The notes under the pieces: generated by a model
Databases searched by the model: none
The model's input: the letters and a program-made list of their open reading frames with translations, nothing else
Told to the model about the DNA's origin: nothing
Translations under genes and position numbers: made by a program
Origin: Myxococcales bacterium
GTDB taxonomy: Bacteria; Myxococcota_A; UBA9042
Assembly (NCBI GenBank): GCA_023954815.1
Contig: JAGSHB010000016.1
Span: 1-55,607 of the forward strand
Reading direction: 5' to 3'
DNA length: 55,607 nucleotides
Part shown: positions 26,360-35,723 of the stretch, piece after piece
Numbering within the stretch: the stretch's first letter is position 1
How the letters are laid out: every line of letters begins with the position of its first letter

Positions 26360-26701
26360 CTACGCCTGCAGCGCCAGCGCGCTCAGCAGGCGGGCCTTGT
26401 GGTCTGGGAACAGGTGCTTGAAGCGCACTTCCATGGCGAGTTCGACAGCGTCACGGCGCGGTACGACTTCGCCCAGCGCGCGAACACCGGAACCGTCGGG
26501 GAGGTTCACGTCCATCCAAGCGAAGCGACCGAGCTCCGAGGGCGTCTCCACGATCATTCCGGACTCTGTGATCTGACGCACCGCACATTCGACTTCCTGA
26601 GCGCCGTGGCTCGTCGAGCCGCGGAGGCGCACGCGCCAATCTGCGAGGTTGACTACGCCCTGTTGAGAGTGGACGTCAGTGTGTGCGGTATTGAGCGACA
26701 T
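26360..26701 (-). CDS. PilZ-domain protein
   Basis: 113 aa from the ATG at 26701, preceded by GGAGGAAAC. A single PilZ-like beta barrel: WRVRLRGST (the R...R region), CAVRQITESGMIVET (the (D/N)xSxxG region in degenerate form, ITESG), a W/F-MDVNLPDG strand, and VVPRRDAVELAMEVRFKHL. With the Arg motif and the Asp/Asn position only partly kept, binding of cyclic di-GMP is uncertain. Stand-alone PilZ proteins control motility and surface behaviour in Myxococcota. Confidence 0.78.
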   Translation of the reverse strand: MSLNTAHTDVHSQQGVVNLADWRVRLRGSTSHGAQEVECAVRQITESGMIVETPSELGRFAWMDVNLPDGSGVRALGEVVPRRDAVELAMEVRFKHLFPDHKARLLSALALQA

Positions 26702-26850
26702 GTTTCCTCCGGGCCGGCATGGGTGGCGCGTGAGAACAAGCATGTCGTGCGGCTGTGCGCGGTCAAAAAAAAGGGTCTATTCGCTCGACTGAACTGGATT
26801 ATTTGTAAACTACTGTCGCGTGCTGCCATCATCACAGATGCCGCCCGACG

Positions 26851-27552
26851 CTAGCCTTTCAGCGCAGCGTCGATGGCGTCGCGGGAAAATCCGCTGAGAA
26901 TACGACCCTTGATGTAGAGAATCGGGACGCCCTGGAGCCTGGAGGCCGGAAATCCTGCTTCCTTGGCGCGGCGCATCATGTCGGCCCGGGCGCCAGCGTC
27001 CCGCTCCAAGTCCAACTGTTTGAAGGGCACGCCCTTGAGCGTGAGGTAGCGCGCCGCTTTCTTGCAGTAGCCGCACCACGCCGTCTTGTAGAGCACGACT
27101 TCATCCTTGTTGCCATCGGCTTTGGCGGTCGCTGCTTCCACCAGAGCCTGCTCTTTGGCTCGGGTCTGCTCCATGGCGAATCGGTCGACGGTGCGGGCGC
27201 TGTATTTGCCATCTTTGGGAGCGCTCAGATCGGCGACGAATAGCCAGGGCCCCTGCAATTTGGGGTCATCCGGGACAACGAGGACTTGGCCACGCGCGCC
27301 TTTAGGGACGTCGTCGACCTTCTTCGCGATCAGCAGGTTGCCCGTCGTGGGTGAAAAATAACGGAGGACGTACGCGCCGCCATCGTCCGACACAACAGGA
27401 GGAGGCGGTGCCTTGCGAGCGGCGGGTTTGGCGGACTCTGGTGGTGGCGTTTTGTTGCACCCAAGCGTCATGGCGGCGAGCACGCCGACCGCCACAGCGA
27501 ACCAAATGTGTGCGATGGAAGGCGTCGTCACGGCTTGCGAGACGGTTCTCAT
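26851..27552 (-). CDS. Lipoprotein with C-terminal glutaredoxin domain
   Basis: 233 aa. Signal with lipobox TLGC (Cys32), a Pro/Lys linker, a central segment at about 58-115 starting AYVLRYFSPTTG (unrecognised), a charged helix, and a glutaredoxin/thioredoxin fold at about 150-233 with redox motif C160GYC163, the cis-Pro segment GVPILYIKGR and SGFSRDAIDAAL. As a predicted lipid-anchored oxidoreductase it would reduce or exchange disulfides outside the cytoplasm. The ATG overlaps the stop of the HEAT gene upstream (ATGA), giving a three-gene operon with two HEAT proteins. Confidence 0.83.
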   Translation of the reverse strand: MRTVSQAVTTPSIAHIWFAVAVGVLAAMTLGCNKTPPPESAKPAARKAPPPPVVSDDGGAYVLRYFSPTTGNLLIAKKVDDVPKGARGQVLVVPDDPKLQGPWLFVADLSAPKDGKYSARTVDRFAMEQTRAKEQALVEAATAKADGNKDEVVLYKTAWCGYCKKAARYLTLKGVPFKQLDLERDAGARADMMRRAKEAGFPASRLQGVPILYIKGRILSGFSRDAIDAALKG

Positions 27553-28367
27553 GGTGTGGCTCCTGCCTTGAGTCGTGCGCGGTCGACGATGTACCGCAAG
27601 TCGCCTGGGTGGGCGGCTGCGGCCTCTTCAAGTGCCGCGCCAATCGCTGCCTGCGCACGCCATGGGGCGAGGGTTTCAGCCGCCACCCGGCGAACGCCTG
27701 GCGCCTTGTCGGTCAGCAGCTGTAGCAGCGTGGGTAGCACCTTGTTCATCAGTCCAGCTCGCAAATATGGGCGAAAAGCTCGCACAGCTGAACACCGCAG
27801 ATGCTCGGTTCCTTCCTTTGCATCTTCCAGCAGAGCCCCAAGCACAGTTGGATCTGCGCGCCGCGCAAGCGCGAGACGCGCGCTTACAGCCACAGTCTGA
27901 TCGGACTCCTGCGTCGCCTTGCGTAGGGCTAGGCACACCGGACCGCAATCGCCGGTTAGCCGTTGTACCGCTCCCAGGCCCTCGATCGCGCCGACGCGGG
28001 TACCGGCGCTACTCATGGGATGACTGAGCGCCTTGAGCAATCGGGTCGTAGCGTCGGTGCGCACTGTGGCGGGCGCTGCTGAGAGACGTCCGACCAATGT
28101 GGCGCGAACTGGCTGGCTCTCCGTGGTGAGTAGACCAAAACACGTTCCCAGCACGCAGGCGCCGCTAACGGCTGACTCGCCGCAGTTCTTGTCGGTCGTA
28201 CAGGGTTCGCCAGTGCCCATGACCAGCGAGCGGCTCGCCTGGACCGGATCTACCTTCTGCGCCGTCGTGGGTTCAGCGCATCCCACGGTTGCACATATGA
28301 CGAGCCAAATCGTGAGAAAAATCCCCGTGCGCCACGTGCGACGAGGGTGGAGGCTAGCCACCAACAT
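27549..28367 (-). CDS. HEAT-repeat lipoprotein
   Basis: 272 aa. Lipobox TVGC (Cys30) follows a hydrophobic segment. Residues about 50-80 hold a four-cysteine cluster CTTDKNCGES..CVLGTC, a small disulfide motif often seen in exported proteins of this group. From about 85 to the end come alpha-helical HEAT-type repeats (AGTRVGAIEGLGAV, TVAVSARLALARR, HLRCSAVRAFRPYL, PGVRRVAAETLAPW), which mediate protein contacts. The start overlaps the end of the larger HEAT gene by 14 bp. Confidence 0.78.
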   Translation of the reverse strand: MLVASLHPRRTWRTGIFLTIWLVICATVGCAEPTTAQKVDPVQASRSLVMGTGEPCTTDKNCGESAVSGACVLGTCFGLLTTESQPVRATLVGRLSAAPATVRTDATTRLLKALSHPMSSAGTRVGAIEGLGAVQRLTGDCGPVCLALRKATQESDQTVAVSARLALARRADPTVLGALLEDAKEGTEHLRCSAVRAFRPYLRAGLMNKVLPTLLQLLTDKAPGVRRVAAETLAPWRAQAAIGAALEEAAAAHPGDLRYIVDRARLKAGATP

Positions 28368-30225
28368 AAGTCAGGGCCGCAGCGATCCGAACTGACTGAT
28401 TCGGCTCATTGAGAAAGCGCTCGAGCAGCTCGCGGGTCTCTTTGTCTTTGCGAAGCACACCCATATGGCGGATGGCCGCCACCCGCACACGCGCGCTCGA
28501 CGAGAGCGCCAGGCTCTTGATCTCCGTGGCGGCCTTCTTGCCCTCGAGTTTGACTAGGCGATTGAGCACGCGCACCCGCAAGTCGTCGTTGTTGGTGCTC
28601 TGCAGTACTTTGCGCAGCAGGGTGGGCTGCTGCTTTGGCAACAATGCGAGCGCTTCGAGGGCTTCCTCGCGCATTTCAATGCGGCGGGAAAATAGGGCGA
28701 GCTCCAAGAAACTCTCGAAGGAGCCCTTAAATTCAGCCGTAAAGGCGATCAGGGTGCCGCGAGGTAGCCAGCCAAGTGCGCGCTTCCAGACCCGAACCGA
28801 GTTGGCCTTGTCGCTCATCAGGAACCCGCGAACAGCCTCGACGCGCACCTGCTTGCTGCGGTCACGCAGGGCGGTTTGCAGGCCTTGGCGTGCCTCGCGC
28901 TCTCCGGATTCAGCCAGCGCGCGAACCACACGCTGACGCATCTCGGCGTTGCGCTCGCGCGTGTAGAACATGAGCGCCTGGATGGCCGATTTGTGCTTGA
29001 TAGAGGCGAGAGCAAAGATTAGGGCCTTGCGAATGCCGGTGTCCTTTTCGTAGTCCAGACTCTCCCGAATCGGTGCTACGGAGACAGGTGAAGCCAGCCA
29101 AGCCAGCACGCGCGCGGCTGCCAGGCGGACCTCAGGCAGGGCGTCCTTGAGATACTTGTGCATCGCGCCGAGCTGTCCCGCTCCGCCCACACGGCCCAAG
29201 TAGTAGACACCGGTAGGCCGCAGGTCGACGTTCGTACCGTTCGCTAGCTTCTTGGCGGCACCGCTCATCGAGCGATCGCCAACGAGGGCCAAGATCTCGT
29301 ACACGCTGAAGATGAGACGCTTGTCCGGCGATCCATCGAGCAACTTCTTGAGCGCACTGACGTCCGATTTTGTGGCGATTTTCTTGTAGGCTTCGAGCGC
29401 GGAAATCTGTGCGGCACCTGTGGCACCCGCGGCGATGGCGAGCACTTGTTTGCCCACGGCACGGTCGCCATACCGGGCGCGCGCCATGGCCACTTTTTGC
29501 TTGAGCGCGGCGTTCTTTTTACCGGGTTTGAGCGATTTGAGGTAAGCCCACTCTCGGGTTGTCTCCGCCTTGTTCGCCGTCGTCACCAACACCTCGATAA
29601 CGGATGGCTTCTTGCCCAACTTCTTCGCAATGAGCCCGAGATGACGGCTGTGTAGCACCGGATTGAGCTGCTTGAGGGTCCGCATACCCGCTGCGGAAAC
29701 CAGCGCGTCCTTGCTCTTGAGCGCGGTCACGACGAATAGACCGAGAGTGTCTTGGTTGAGCGCGACCAGGCCGTCGACGATGTTGTTTTGGCGCTCGTGC
29801 TCTTTGTCGGCGATTGCGCTGACGACCGCTCCGATGGCGTCCTTTGGCTTGAGCACGTTGAGCACTGGCAGCACTTCTCTTGGGTCGAGCGTCGCGCGAA
29901 TGAGGGCGTCGTGGACCAGCTTCTTCCACGCCTTGTTTTTGAGGTGCATGTAGGCCTGGGCGACACCTGCGCGCACAATCCACTGGGGATCTTGGGTGCC
30001 ATCTTTGAGAAGCGTCTTCAGCTCCTTGTCTTTCTTATTGAAGGCGATACCGCGATAGGCCATGCCACGGGTGTGAAAGTTCGCGCTTTTCAGCCCGGCC
30101 TTCAGCGTAGCAAACGCCTCAACCTTTCGATCCGGCTTGCGTTTTGCCTCTGCGTGGGTAGCAGGCAGCGTGAGCGATAGTGCCACGGTAGCGGCTACGC
30201 AGGCGAGCAGTTGGGGCTTGTGCAT
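28354..30225 (-). CDS. Large exported HEAT-repeat protein
   Basis: 623 aa. Signal peptide of about 27 residues (TVALSLTLPATHAEA), then a Lys/Arg-rich segment and about 15 HEAT/PBS-like helical repeats throughout (HTRGMAYRGIAF, WIVRAGVAQAYMHL, EVRLAAARVLAWL, QVRVEAVRGFLM, RVRVLNRLVKL, RVRVAAIRHMGVL, SVRIAAALTYVGG). No catalytic motif. It is the first gene of an operon with a second HEAT lipoprotein and a glutaredoxin lipoprotein, so it may scaffold an envelope redox or assembly complex; that is inference. Confidence 0.82.
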   Translation of the reverse strand: MHKPQLLACVAATVALSLTLPATHAEAKRKPDRKVEAFATLKAGLKSANFHTRGMAYRGIAFNKKDKELKTLLKDGTQDPQWIVRAGVAQAYMHLKNKAWKKLVHDALIRATLDPREVLPVLNVLKPKDAIGAVVSAIADKEHERQNNIVDGLVALNQDTLGLFVVTALKSKDALVSAAGMRTLKQLNPVLHSRHLGLIAKKLGKKPSVIEVLVTTANKAETTREWAYLKSLKPGKKNAALKQKVAMARARYGDRAVGKQVLAIAAGATGAAQISALEAYKKIATKSDVSALKKLLDGSPDKRLIFSVYEILALVGDRSMSGAAKKLANGTNVDLRPTGVYYLGRVGGAGQLGAMHKYLKDALPEVRLAAARVLAWLASPVSVAPIRESLDYEKDTGIRKALIFALASIKHKSAIQALMFYTRERNAEMRQRVVRALAESGEREARQGLQTALRDRSKQVRVEAVRGFLMSDKANSVRVWKRALGWLPRGTLIAFTAEFKGSFESFLELALFSRRIEMREEALEALALLPKQQPTLLRKVLQSTNNDDLRVRVLNRLVKLEGKKAATEIKSLALSSSARVRVAAIRHMGVLRKDKETRELLERFLNEPNQSVRIAAALTYVGG

Positions 30226-30322
30226 CGCGGGTCCTCCAGGACGTCGGCGCCGGTTCAGACGCTCTTGAGAGCGCGGATGATCAGGGTCCAGTTAGCACGC
30301 TGTCAACCGCAGAGGAGGCGGA

Positions 30323-31360
30323 TTACGCCTCAGCGGGCGAACGCGCTAGGCTGCGGATCGATTCGAGTTGCGCGCGATCGATGCGCTGCGCCGCTGGACT
30401 GGCCAAGAATGCCCGCGCGCCGTCGGCGTCACCAATGGCAAGGACGCACACCGCCTGTACCTGAGCCATCTCTTCAGACCCCTCCACACGCGCCGCGAAC
30501 CTCGCGGCATCCTGCCACTGGCTCAGGCGTGCCGCCGAGAGGGCCAAGATCTGCCAAATGTGTCCCATCTCAACCGCGCTCAAGAAGGGTTCAGCGCGCG
30601 CTTGATGACAGAGGCGCATCGCCCCATCAAAGTCTTCGCCGGCATACGCCTTCCGCGCAGCCTCTAGTAGCTCGCGCACCCGGGAGTGCCGCTCTGTTTG
30701 ATGTCGCTCCGGGCTGGCCTGTACTTCCTGCAGCGCGCGCCAGTTGTCGACGGCGGCGTAGGCCATCACAAAGGTCACGAGCATCATCTGCATCCCCAAC
30801 CCAGCCAGCGCCAAAATCACCGACAGGCCTAGGCCCAACTTATAGACCAGCCGATCAGCTTTTAGCCCTTGTTTCCAGACTTTTCGCGCGACAATGAGGG
30901 TCAGCACACCGCCGTCGAGGGGGAAGATCGGTAGCAGGTTGTAGATGCCGAGGACCACGTTCCAGGTGAATCCCGAATAGAGGATCTGCAGCAACATGCC
31001 GTCGGCCGAGCTGGACCCAAAATAGAAGATGGCGGCCAGCAGGAAGTTCATCGCGGGACCAGCGGCTGTGATCAGAAATTGATCTCGCGGCCGCGATGTT
31101 GGCTTGTGAAAGCAGACGCCTCCAAGCGCGACCAACTCGATGTGCGGGTCCAGTCGAAAGTAGCGACTCACCAGCCCGTGGCCGAGCTCGTGAAACAGGA
31201 TCGAGAAGCTGAGGATGATCATGATCCCGATGCCGAGCTTGGGATCTTGCTTGAGTGCACCCCAGGCGATGAACGCCATGAGGGCAAAGTGCATCCAGGA
31301 GATGCTCACCGGGATGCCGGCGATGGAGAACATAGGGCGGGAAGTGGGGTTGCCGTACAC
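30323..31360 (-). CDS. Site-2 protease family (M50) membrane metallopeptidase
   Basis: 345 aa, GTG start at 31360 with GGAG about 9 bases upstream; an ATG at 31333 is the alternative. Several membrane helices hold the zinc motif H57ELGH61 and the third ligand in NLLPIFPLDGG (Asp149), the intramembrane-protease signature. There is no PDZ or CBS domain. The C-terminal third (about 215-345) is soluble and helical with TPR-like units (ARKAYAGEDFDGAMRLCHQA, split in two helices). Family members cut membrane-bound substrates in regulated proteolysis; the substrate here is unknown. Confidence 0.88.
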   Translation of the reverse strand: MYGNPTSRPMFSIAGIPVSISWMHFALMAFIAWGALKQDPKLGIGIMIILSFSILFHELGHGLVSRYFRLDPHIELVALGGVCFHKPTSRPRDQFLITAAGPAMNFLLAAIFYFGSSSADGMLLQILYSGFTWNVVLGIYNLLPIFPLDGGVLTLIVARKVWKQGLKADRLVYKLGLGLSVILALAGLGMQMMLVTFVMAYAAVDNWRALQEVQASPERHQTERHSRVRELLEAARKAYAGEDFDGAMRLCHQARAEPFLSAVEMGHIWQILALSAARLSQWQDAARFAARVEGSEEMAQVQAVCVLAIGDADGARAFLASPAAQRIDRAQLESIRSLARSPAEA

Positions 31361-31460
31361 GATCAGGCTCCGAGCGGAATGGAGGCCGCCGCGTCAGGAT
31401 AGGTGGCGCGCGCAGCCCGGCAAGGGGCGTTGGGCTCAGGCATGTCTGGCTTGGCTCGTC

Positions 31461-34019
31461 TCACCGAATGCCACCTGCCGCACGCCCTTCTTTGAGCATC
31501 TTCAGGGCAGGACCGAGATGCAGCCAACCGGGAGATGTCGTCGCTGGCTTGTCGGATCGCCTGTTTCGTTGATTCGGACCGACCGGTCGACGGCCTGACG
31601 GGCGAGGAACGCCAAGATCCCGCCCTCGCGCCCCACGACCGCGCACTTTGGGAGCCCGTCCGCCAGGCCGTTGAGTGTCAGCGTCCTTCGGGGTGCCGCC
31701 GCCGATACGCTCGTTCACCTTCAGCATCGGAACCGCCACGGGCAATTGGAAGCGGCTTGGCGGCAAAAACGCTGGAGATTCAGGCGCCGGTTCGCCCATG
31801 CGCCGCGTGCTCGGTCGCTTGGCCTTGGCCGCCGGTGTTGACCCAGGGATGGTGAGCCTGCGCCGTCGCCGCTTCCGTTTCTTCTTCTTCTTTTTCTTGC
31901 TGCCCTTCGGATTGGCCAACTGCTCCAAATCTGGTTCCCAGAGCTCCAGTAGCCCGTCGACACTCAAATCCTTTGTGCTTGTCGCACTGAGGCCGAGCAG
32001 CTCCAGATTGGCGTCGATGGCGCGGTCGATGGCCTTGTCACGCGCGCGCTCCAGCGGCGTTGCTGGTGGCCATTTGGCCTTGCGAGGATTGCGGAAGACC
32101 TGCCAGTGATCGCGCTGGTAGATCTTGTGCCACTTCCGGAGTTCCAACTCCCACGTCCCCGTACGCTCGCCGAGGCCGCGATAGACCGCGATGTAGTCGT
32201 AGTACTTGCCGTGCGGGCGCATGCCGAAGGTGGTGTGATCGTACCAAACCGGCGCCGGCATGGTGGCTTCGGTGCGGGTGATCACCGGCTTGCTGCTCGA
32301 GTCCGCGAAGCTGTACGGCACGTAGCCGCCTCGGAAGATCGCGTAGTATTCACCCACGTTGGAGAAGATGCGCTCCTCCAGCCAGCGACTCTGACGCTTC
32401 ATCCGCAACGTGAGGACCGACCTGTCGGGGGGAATGGTCTGAAAAGCCTCGCGAATCGACCCGAACTCAGTGCGTGCCAGCATGAAGACGCCGCTGGTGT
32501 AGATCGGCATCATCACGCTGGTCACCAGCATCGCGATTGTGCCCAGCCAGACCCGGAAACGCACATGGCGACTCGGCAAGAGTGGGCATACCGGCAGCGC
32601 GATAATCGTCATGATGGCGAGCACTTCGATCAGGCGAAAATTGACCCCATACAGGATAATTGGCCGATTGAGGTGCTGGGGAAGGATGAAGTATGCCGCG
32701 GTCACCAGGGCGAGCGCCCACCCCATGTAGCTCGTGCCGTGAACGTCGGACGCTGGCGCGGTGGTCGCCCGCACAAAGACGCGGCTCACTTCAGCGAAAT
32801 TGCCGTGCTCGGGCCATTGGACCCCGTTTTCCGGTCCACTAGCTGACCCGGACTGCTCATCGCCTGGTTTTGTGGGCAGATCGGCAGGCTGAGCGCCTGA
32901 TTCTACGAGCTGCTCAGGCGTCAGCGTGATCCGTGCGCGCTTCACCGCGCCCAGCAGCCAGAGCGCGATACCGAATAGCCAGGTGCTACTGATCAACTCG
33001 CCCTGCCGCCGCAAAAGCAAGTCTTGCAGGCCGCGAATGTGGACCGGTTGCTGCGAAAAGCGGTTGAACATGTGGTCGAACAACTGACTGACACTAGCCA
33101 GCGGCGTGAGGTGTTGCCCCGAGTAGATGCGAGCGAGCCGCTCGATCAGCGTTGTGCCGTGGATTTGCACCTGATCGGGCGTCTTTACGCCATCTGCGAA
33201 GACGAAATAGCTCAAGAACCAGGGCAGCAGGACCGCGATACTTGGCACCACGATGGCGACCTCGCGCATGCCCCAACTCAAACCGCGCAACCAGCCCTTG
33301 CGGAAGCCGAATATCAGCGCCAACAGCGGGAGCAACGCAAGGCCTACGCCCCACAGGAGGTAGTGGGTAATCGCCAGGAAGACCAACAGGCCACTGACGA
33401 GCGCACCACCACGCCAGGACGGACGACGGAGGAAGTGGATGTGGGCGGTCAGCACCATGAGGAACACCGGAATGCTCATCAAATAGTTGAAAAAACCCAT
33501 GAAGAAGTCGCTGTTGAGCATCCATGGGAAGATGCCGAGAATCAGCCAGCGATTGTGGTCCAGCGCCCGAAGCAGGGCGTGCGACGCCATGGGAATGCCG
33601 AGCAGACATGCGCTCAAGACGATTCGGTTGGCTTGCTCGACGTCCGTGAGGTACTGCAGCCAGTCCACGGCCTTGTAGTACGACAGGTAGGGCACGATGG
33701 CGTGCACTTCTGTGTAGTGATGCTGGTAGAGCGCAGATTCCCCGAAATCATGGATAATCTTCATCAGATGCAGGTGGGAGCCGGCATCGAGAAGAGGCAG
33801 GATGTCCGTCACCCAGATCGGCGAGATCCCCAGGGCGCTCAGGCACACGAACAGGGTCCAGTACGTCACATTCCAGCGATGGGCGGCTGTCGCGTGAGCT
33901 GGCTTGACCAATGGGGCCAACTCCGGCGCAGAACGAGCGGGTGACGATGGACGGCGCAACAGGGGCAAGGGAGCTCTCCGCGAGGGGGCAAAGGGGTCGG
34001 ACGATGACGAACGAACCAT
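31461..34019 (-). CDS. Large polytopic membrane protein with polybasic tail
   Basis: 852 aa. The N-terminal 45 residues are disordered. About ten membrane helices follow between residues 50 and 480, interrupted by periplasmic loops, one with LLDAGSHLHLMKII near the first helix. The layout, with an acidic residue in the first long loop and large hydrophobic blocks, recalls GT-C fold glycosyltransferases, but no family motif was confirmed. Residues about 490-700 are a soluble domain. Then comes a run of Lys and Arg (about 14 of 15 residues, DNA 31857-31905) and a disordered Pro/Arg-rich tail. Probably cell-envelope polysaccharide or glycan related; low certainty. Confidence 0.7.
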   Translation of the reverse strand: MVRSSSSDPFAPSRRAPLPLLRRPSSPARSAPELAPLVKPAHATAAHRWNVTYWTLFVCLSALGISPIWVTDILPLLDAGSHLHLMKIIHDFGESALYQHHYTEVHAIVPYLSYYKAVDWLQYLTDVEQANRIVLSACLLGIPMASHALLRALDHNRWLILGIFPWMLNSDFFMGFFNYLMSIPVFLMVLTAHIHFLRRPSWRGGALVSGLLVFLAITHYLLWGVGLALLPLLALIFGFRKGWLRGLSWGMREVAIVVPSIAVLLPWFLSYFVFADGVKTPDQVQIHGTTLIERLARIYSGQHLTPLASVSQLFDHMFNRFSQQPVHIRGLQDLLLRRQGELISSTWLFGIALWLLGAVKRARITLTPEQLVESGAQPADLPTKPGDEQSGSASGPENGVQWPEHGNFAEVSRVFVRATTAPASDVHGTSYMGWALALVTAAYFILPQHLNRPIILYGVNFRLIEVLAIMTIIALPVCPLLPSRHVRFRVWLGTIAMLVTSVMMPIYTSGVFMLARTEFGSIREAFQTIPPDRSVLTLRMKRQSRWLEERIFSNVGEYYAIFRGGYVPYSFADSSSKPVITRTEATMPAPVWYDHTTFGMRPHGKYYDYIAVYRGLGERTGTWELELRKWHKIYQRDHWQVFRNPRKAKWPPATPLERARDKAIDRAIDANLELLGLSATSTKDLSVDGLLELWEPDLEQLANPKGSKKKKKKKRKRRRRRLTIPGSTPAAKAKRPSTRRMGEPAPESPAFLPPSRFQLPVAVPMLKVNERIGGGTPKDADTQRPGGRAPKVRGRGARGRDLGVPRPSGRRPVGPNQRNRRSDKPATTSPGWLHLGPALKMLKEGRAAGGIR

Positions 34020-34364
34020 GGCGATTCAGCGCGGCCAAGCGCGCTGGGCGCGAAAGTCTAGCTTGGGTTGCGTAGTCTCGCTACCGAGTTTCGCCGAAAT
34101 TCGTCACTTGTTGTTGAGTTGTCGCTAGTCCACTTGGCGCGAAAAAGTTGAATTCATCGCCGATCAGCGCGGATTGAGCTTCGATCGACCGTTGCTGATT
34201 CGGCCACCAAATCGTTTGGGCCGTGGGATGCAGAGTGACCATTTGCGCCGCGAACCGGAGCCGGTCACCCTCGCAGCGTTCGTGTCGACCACTTGAGCGG
34301 ACGCGCCGTTTCAATACCCGCGCAAGTAACAGCGGCCGACCCCTCAACCGGAGCTATCGTTGCC
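34020..34364. other. Divergent intergenic region upstream of the cyanophycin island
   Basis: 345 bp. GGCGCGAAA occurs twice in direct orientation (34047-34055 and 34136-34144). A longer frame into iadA is open from 34293 but adds residues absent from the family. It should hold the promoter of the cyanophycin genes and that of the membrane-protein gene. No riboswitch was seen. Confidence 0.4.
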
Positions 34365-35537
34365 ATGCTCGTCTACCTCAGAAATGCCGATTTGGTCGCA
34401 CCGGAGCCCATGGGCCTTGTGGACATTCTCGTCGCCGGGGAACGGATCGCCGCGATCCAGTCGGTGACGCCCAATCACCCCGTGACGATCCCGACTCAGT
34501 GGCCCTGCGAAGTGCACGATCTGGCGGGCGCTACGGTGATTCCGGGCCTTGTGGACTCGCACGTACACCTCACCGGCGGCGGCGGGGAGAGCGGTCCCGA
34601 GACAAAGGTGCCGCCCCTGCAGTTGACGCAGCTGACCTCAGCCGGGGTCACGACGGTCGTGGGGTTGCTCGGTACGGATAGTGTCACCCGTGGACCGCGA
34701 GAGTTGTTGGCTGCGACCCGGGCGATGCAGCGTCTTGGGCTGACCGCTTACATGTGGACGGGCGCGTATCCGGTGCCGACGCCGACGATTACGGGCACGG
34801 TTCGCGGTGATGTGACCCTGGTGGAGCAGGTGATCGGCGCGGGTGAGGTGGCGATTAGCGACCATCGAAGTTCGCAACCGACCTATGACGAGATCGTGCG
34901 TCTCGCCGCGGAATGCCATGTGGGCGGGCTATTGGCCAAGAAAGCTGGCGTTCTTCACCTGCATCTCGGCGATGGAAAACGTGGGCTGGCGTTCGTCGCC
35001 CGGGCACTTGAAGAGAGCGAGTTGCCGGCGCGGGTGCTACAGCCGACCCACTGTAATCGTAACCATACGCTGTGGGCCGAAGCGATGACGCTGGGGGCGA
35101 AGGGCGTGCCTATCGATGTCACCGCTTTTCCGCCGGACGACGATGAAACCGGGTTGTCAGCGGCAGATGCAGTGACGCAGTGGCTCGATGCCGGGCTGCC
35201 CGCTGAACGCCTGACCGTGTCTTCCGATGGCGGTGGATGCATCCCCCTGTTTGACGCCGACGGTGTGATGCAACGCATGGACGTTGGCTCAAGCTCGACC
35301 CTGTTGGCCATGGTGCGGGACTTGGTTGGGCGGGGCAGGGCGCTCTCAGAGGTGGTGCCTTTCGTCACAAGCAACGTGGCGAAACAGCTGCGGCTGAGCC
35401 AGAAGGGCGAACTTGCGCCGGGCCGTGACGCGGATCTCGTGGTGTTGACCGCCCAGATGAAGGTCTCGGCGGTGATGGCTCGCGGCCGGTGGATGGTGCG
35501 GGACGGCGAGTCAGTCGTACGGGGCCCATTCGAATAG
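34365..35537 (+). CDS. iadA: Isoaspartyl dipeptidase (beta-aspartyl peptidase)
   Basis: 390 aa from the ATG at 34365, the same length as E. coli IadA. Amidohydrolase-fold zinc enzyme that splits beta-aspartyl dipeptides. Seen: DSHVHLTGGGGE with metal ligands H66 and H68, GLLGTDSVTR, AISDHRSSQPT, HLHLGDGKRGL, LPTHCNRN-like QPTHCNRNH, SSDGGG with the catalytic Asp, and GEL.PGRDADLVVL. From recall, the E. coli residue before .AISDHR is the carbamylated metal-bridging Lys162; here it is Glu161. In this island its job is to hydrolyse beta-Asp-Arg released from cyanophycin. First gene of the run. Confidence 0.93.
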   Translation: MLVYLRNADLVAPEPMGLVDILVAGERIAAIQSVTPNHPVTIPTQWPCEVHDLAGATVIPGLVDSHVHLTGGGGESGPETKVPPLQLTQLTSAGVTTVVGLLGTDSVTRGPRELLAATRAMQRLGLTAYMWTGAYPVPTPTITGTVRGDVTLVEQVIGAGEVAISDHRSSQPTYDEIVRLAAECHVGGLLAKKAGVLHLHLGDGKRGLAFVARALEESELPARVLQPTHCNRNHTLWAEAMTLGAKGVPIDVTAFPPDDDETGLSAADAVTQWLDAGLPAERLTVSSDGGGCIPLFDADGVMQRMDVGSSSTLLAMVRDLVGRGRALSEVVPFVTSNVAKQLRLSQKGELAPGRDADLVVLTAQMKVSAVMARGRWMVRDGESVVRGPFE

Positions 35538-35723
35538 GGGACACGACGAGCACAACAACCCCCTCTCATTTCTCGGGTCGCGCCCCTTTCTCCGCGTGCA
35601 GCCGTGTGCTACCTCCCGCCTTGGATTGCGGCGCGCACATCAGTCGTCGCCGTTGCAAACCACCCGCCAGGTTGACCACACGCGTCGTACCGCCCGCACT
35701 TCAGCAACACCCCAGGAGACGTT

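Noticed and set aside
33024-33944. Plus-strand frame of 306 codons opposite the large membrane protein gene
   Set aside because: It is rich in Gln, Glu and His, which is the complement of a hydrophobic membrane protein read backwards.
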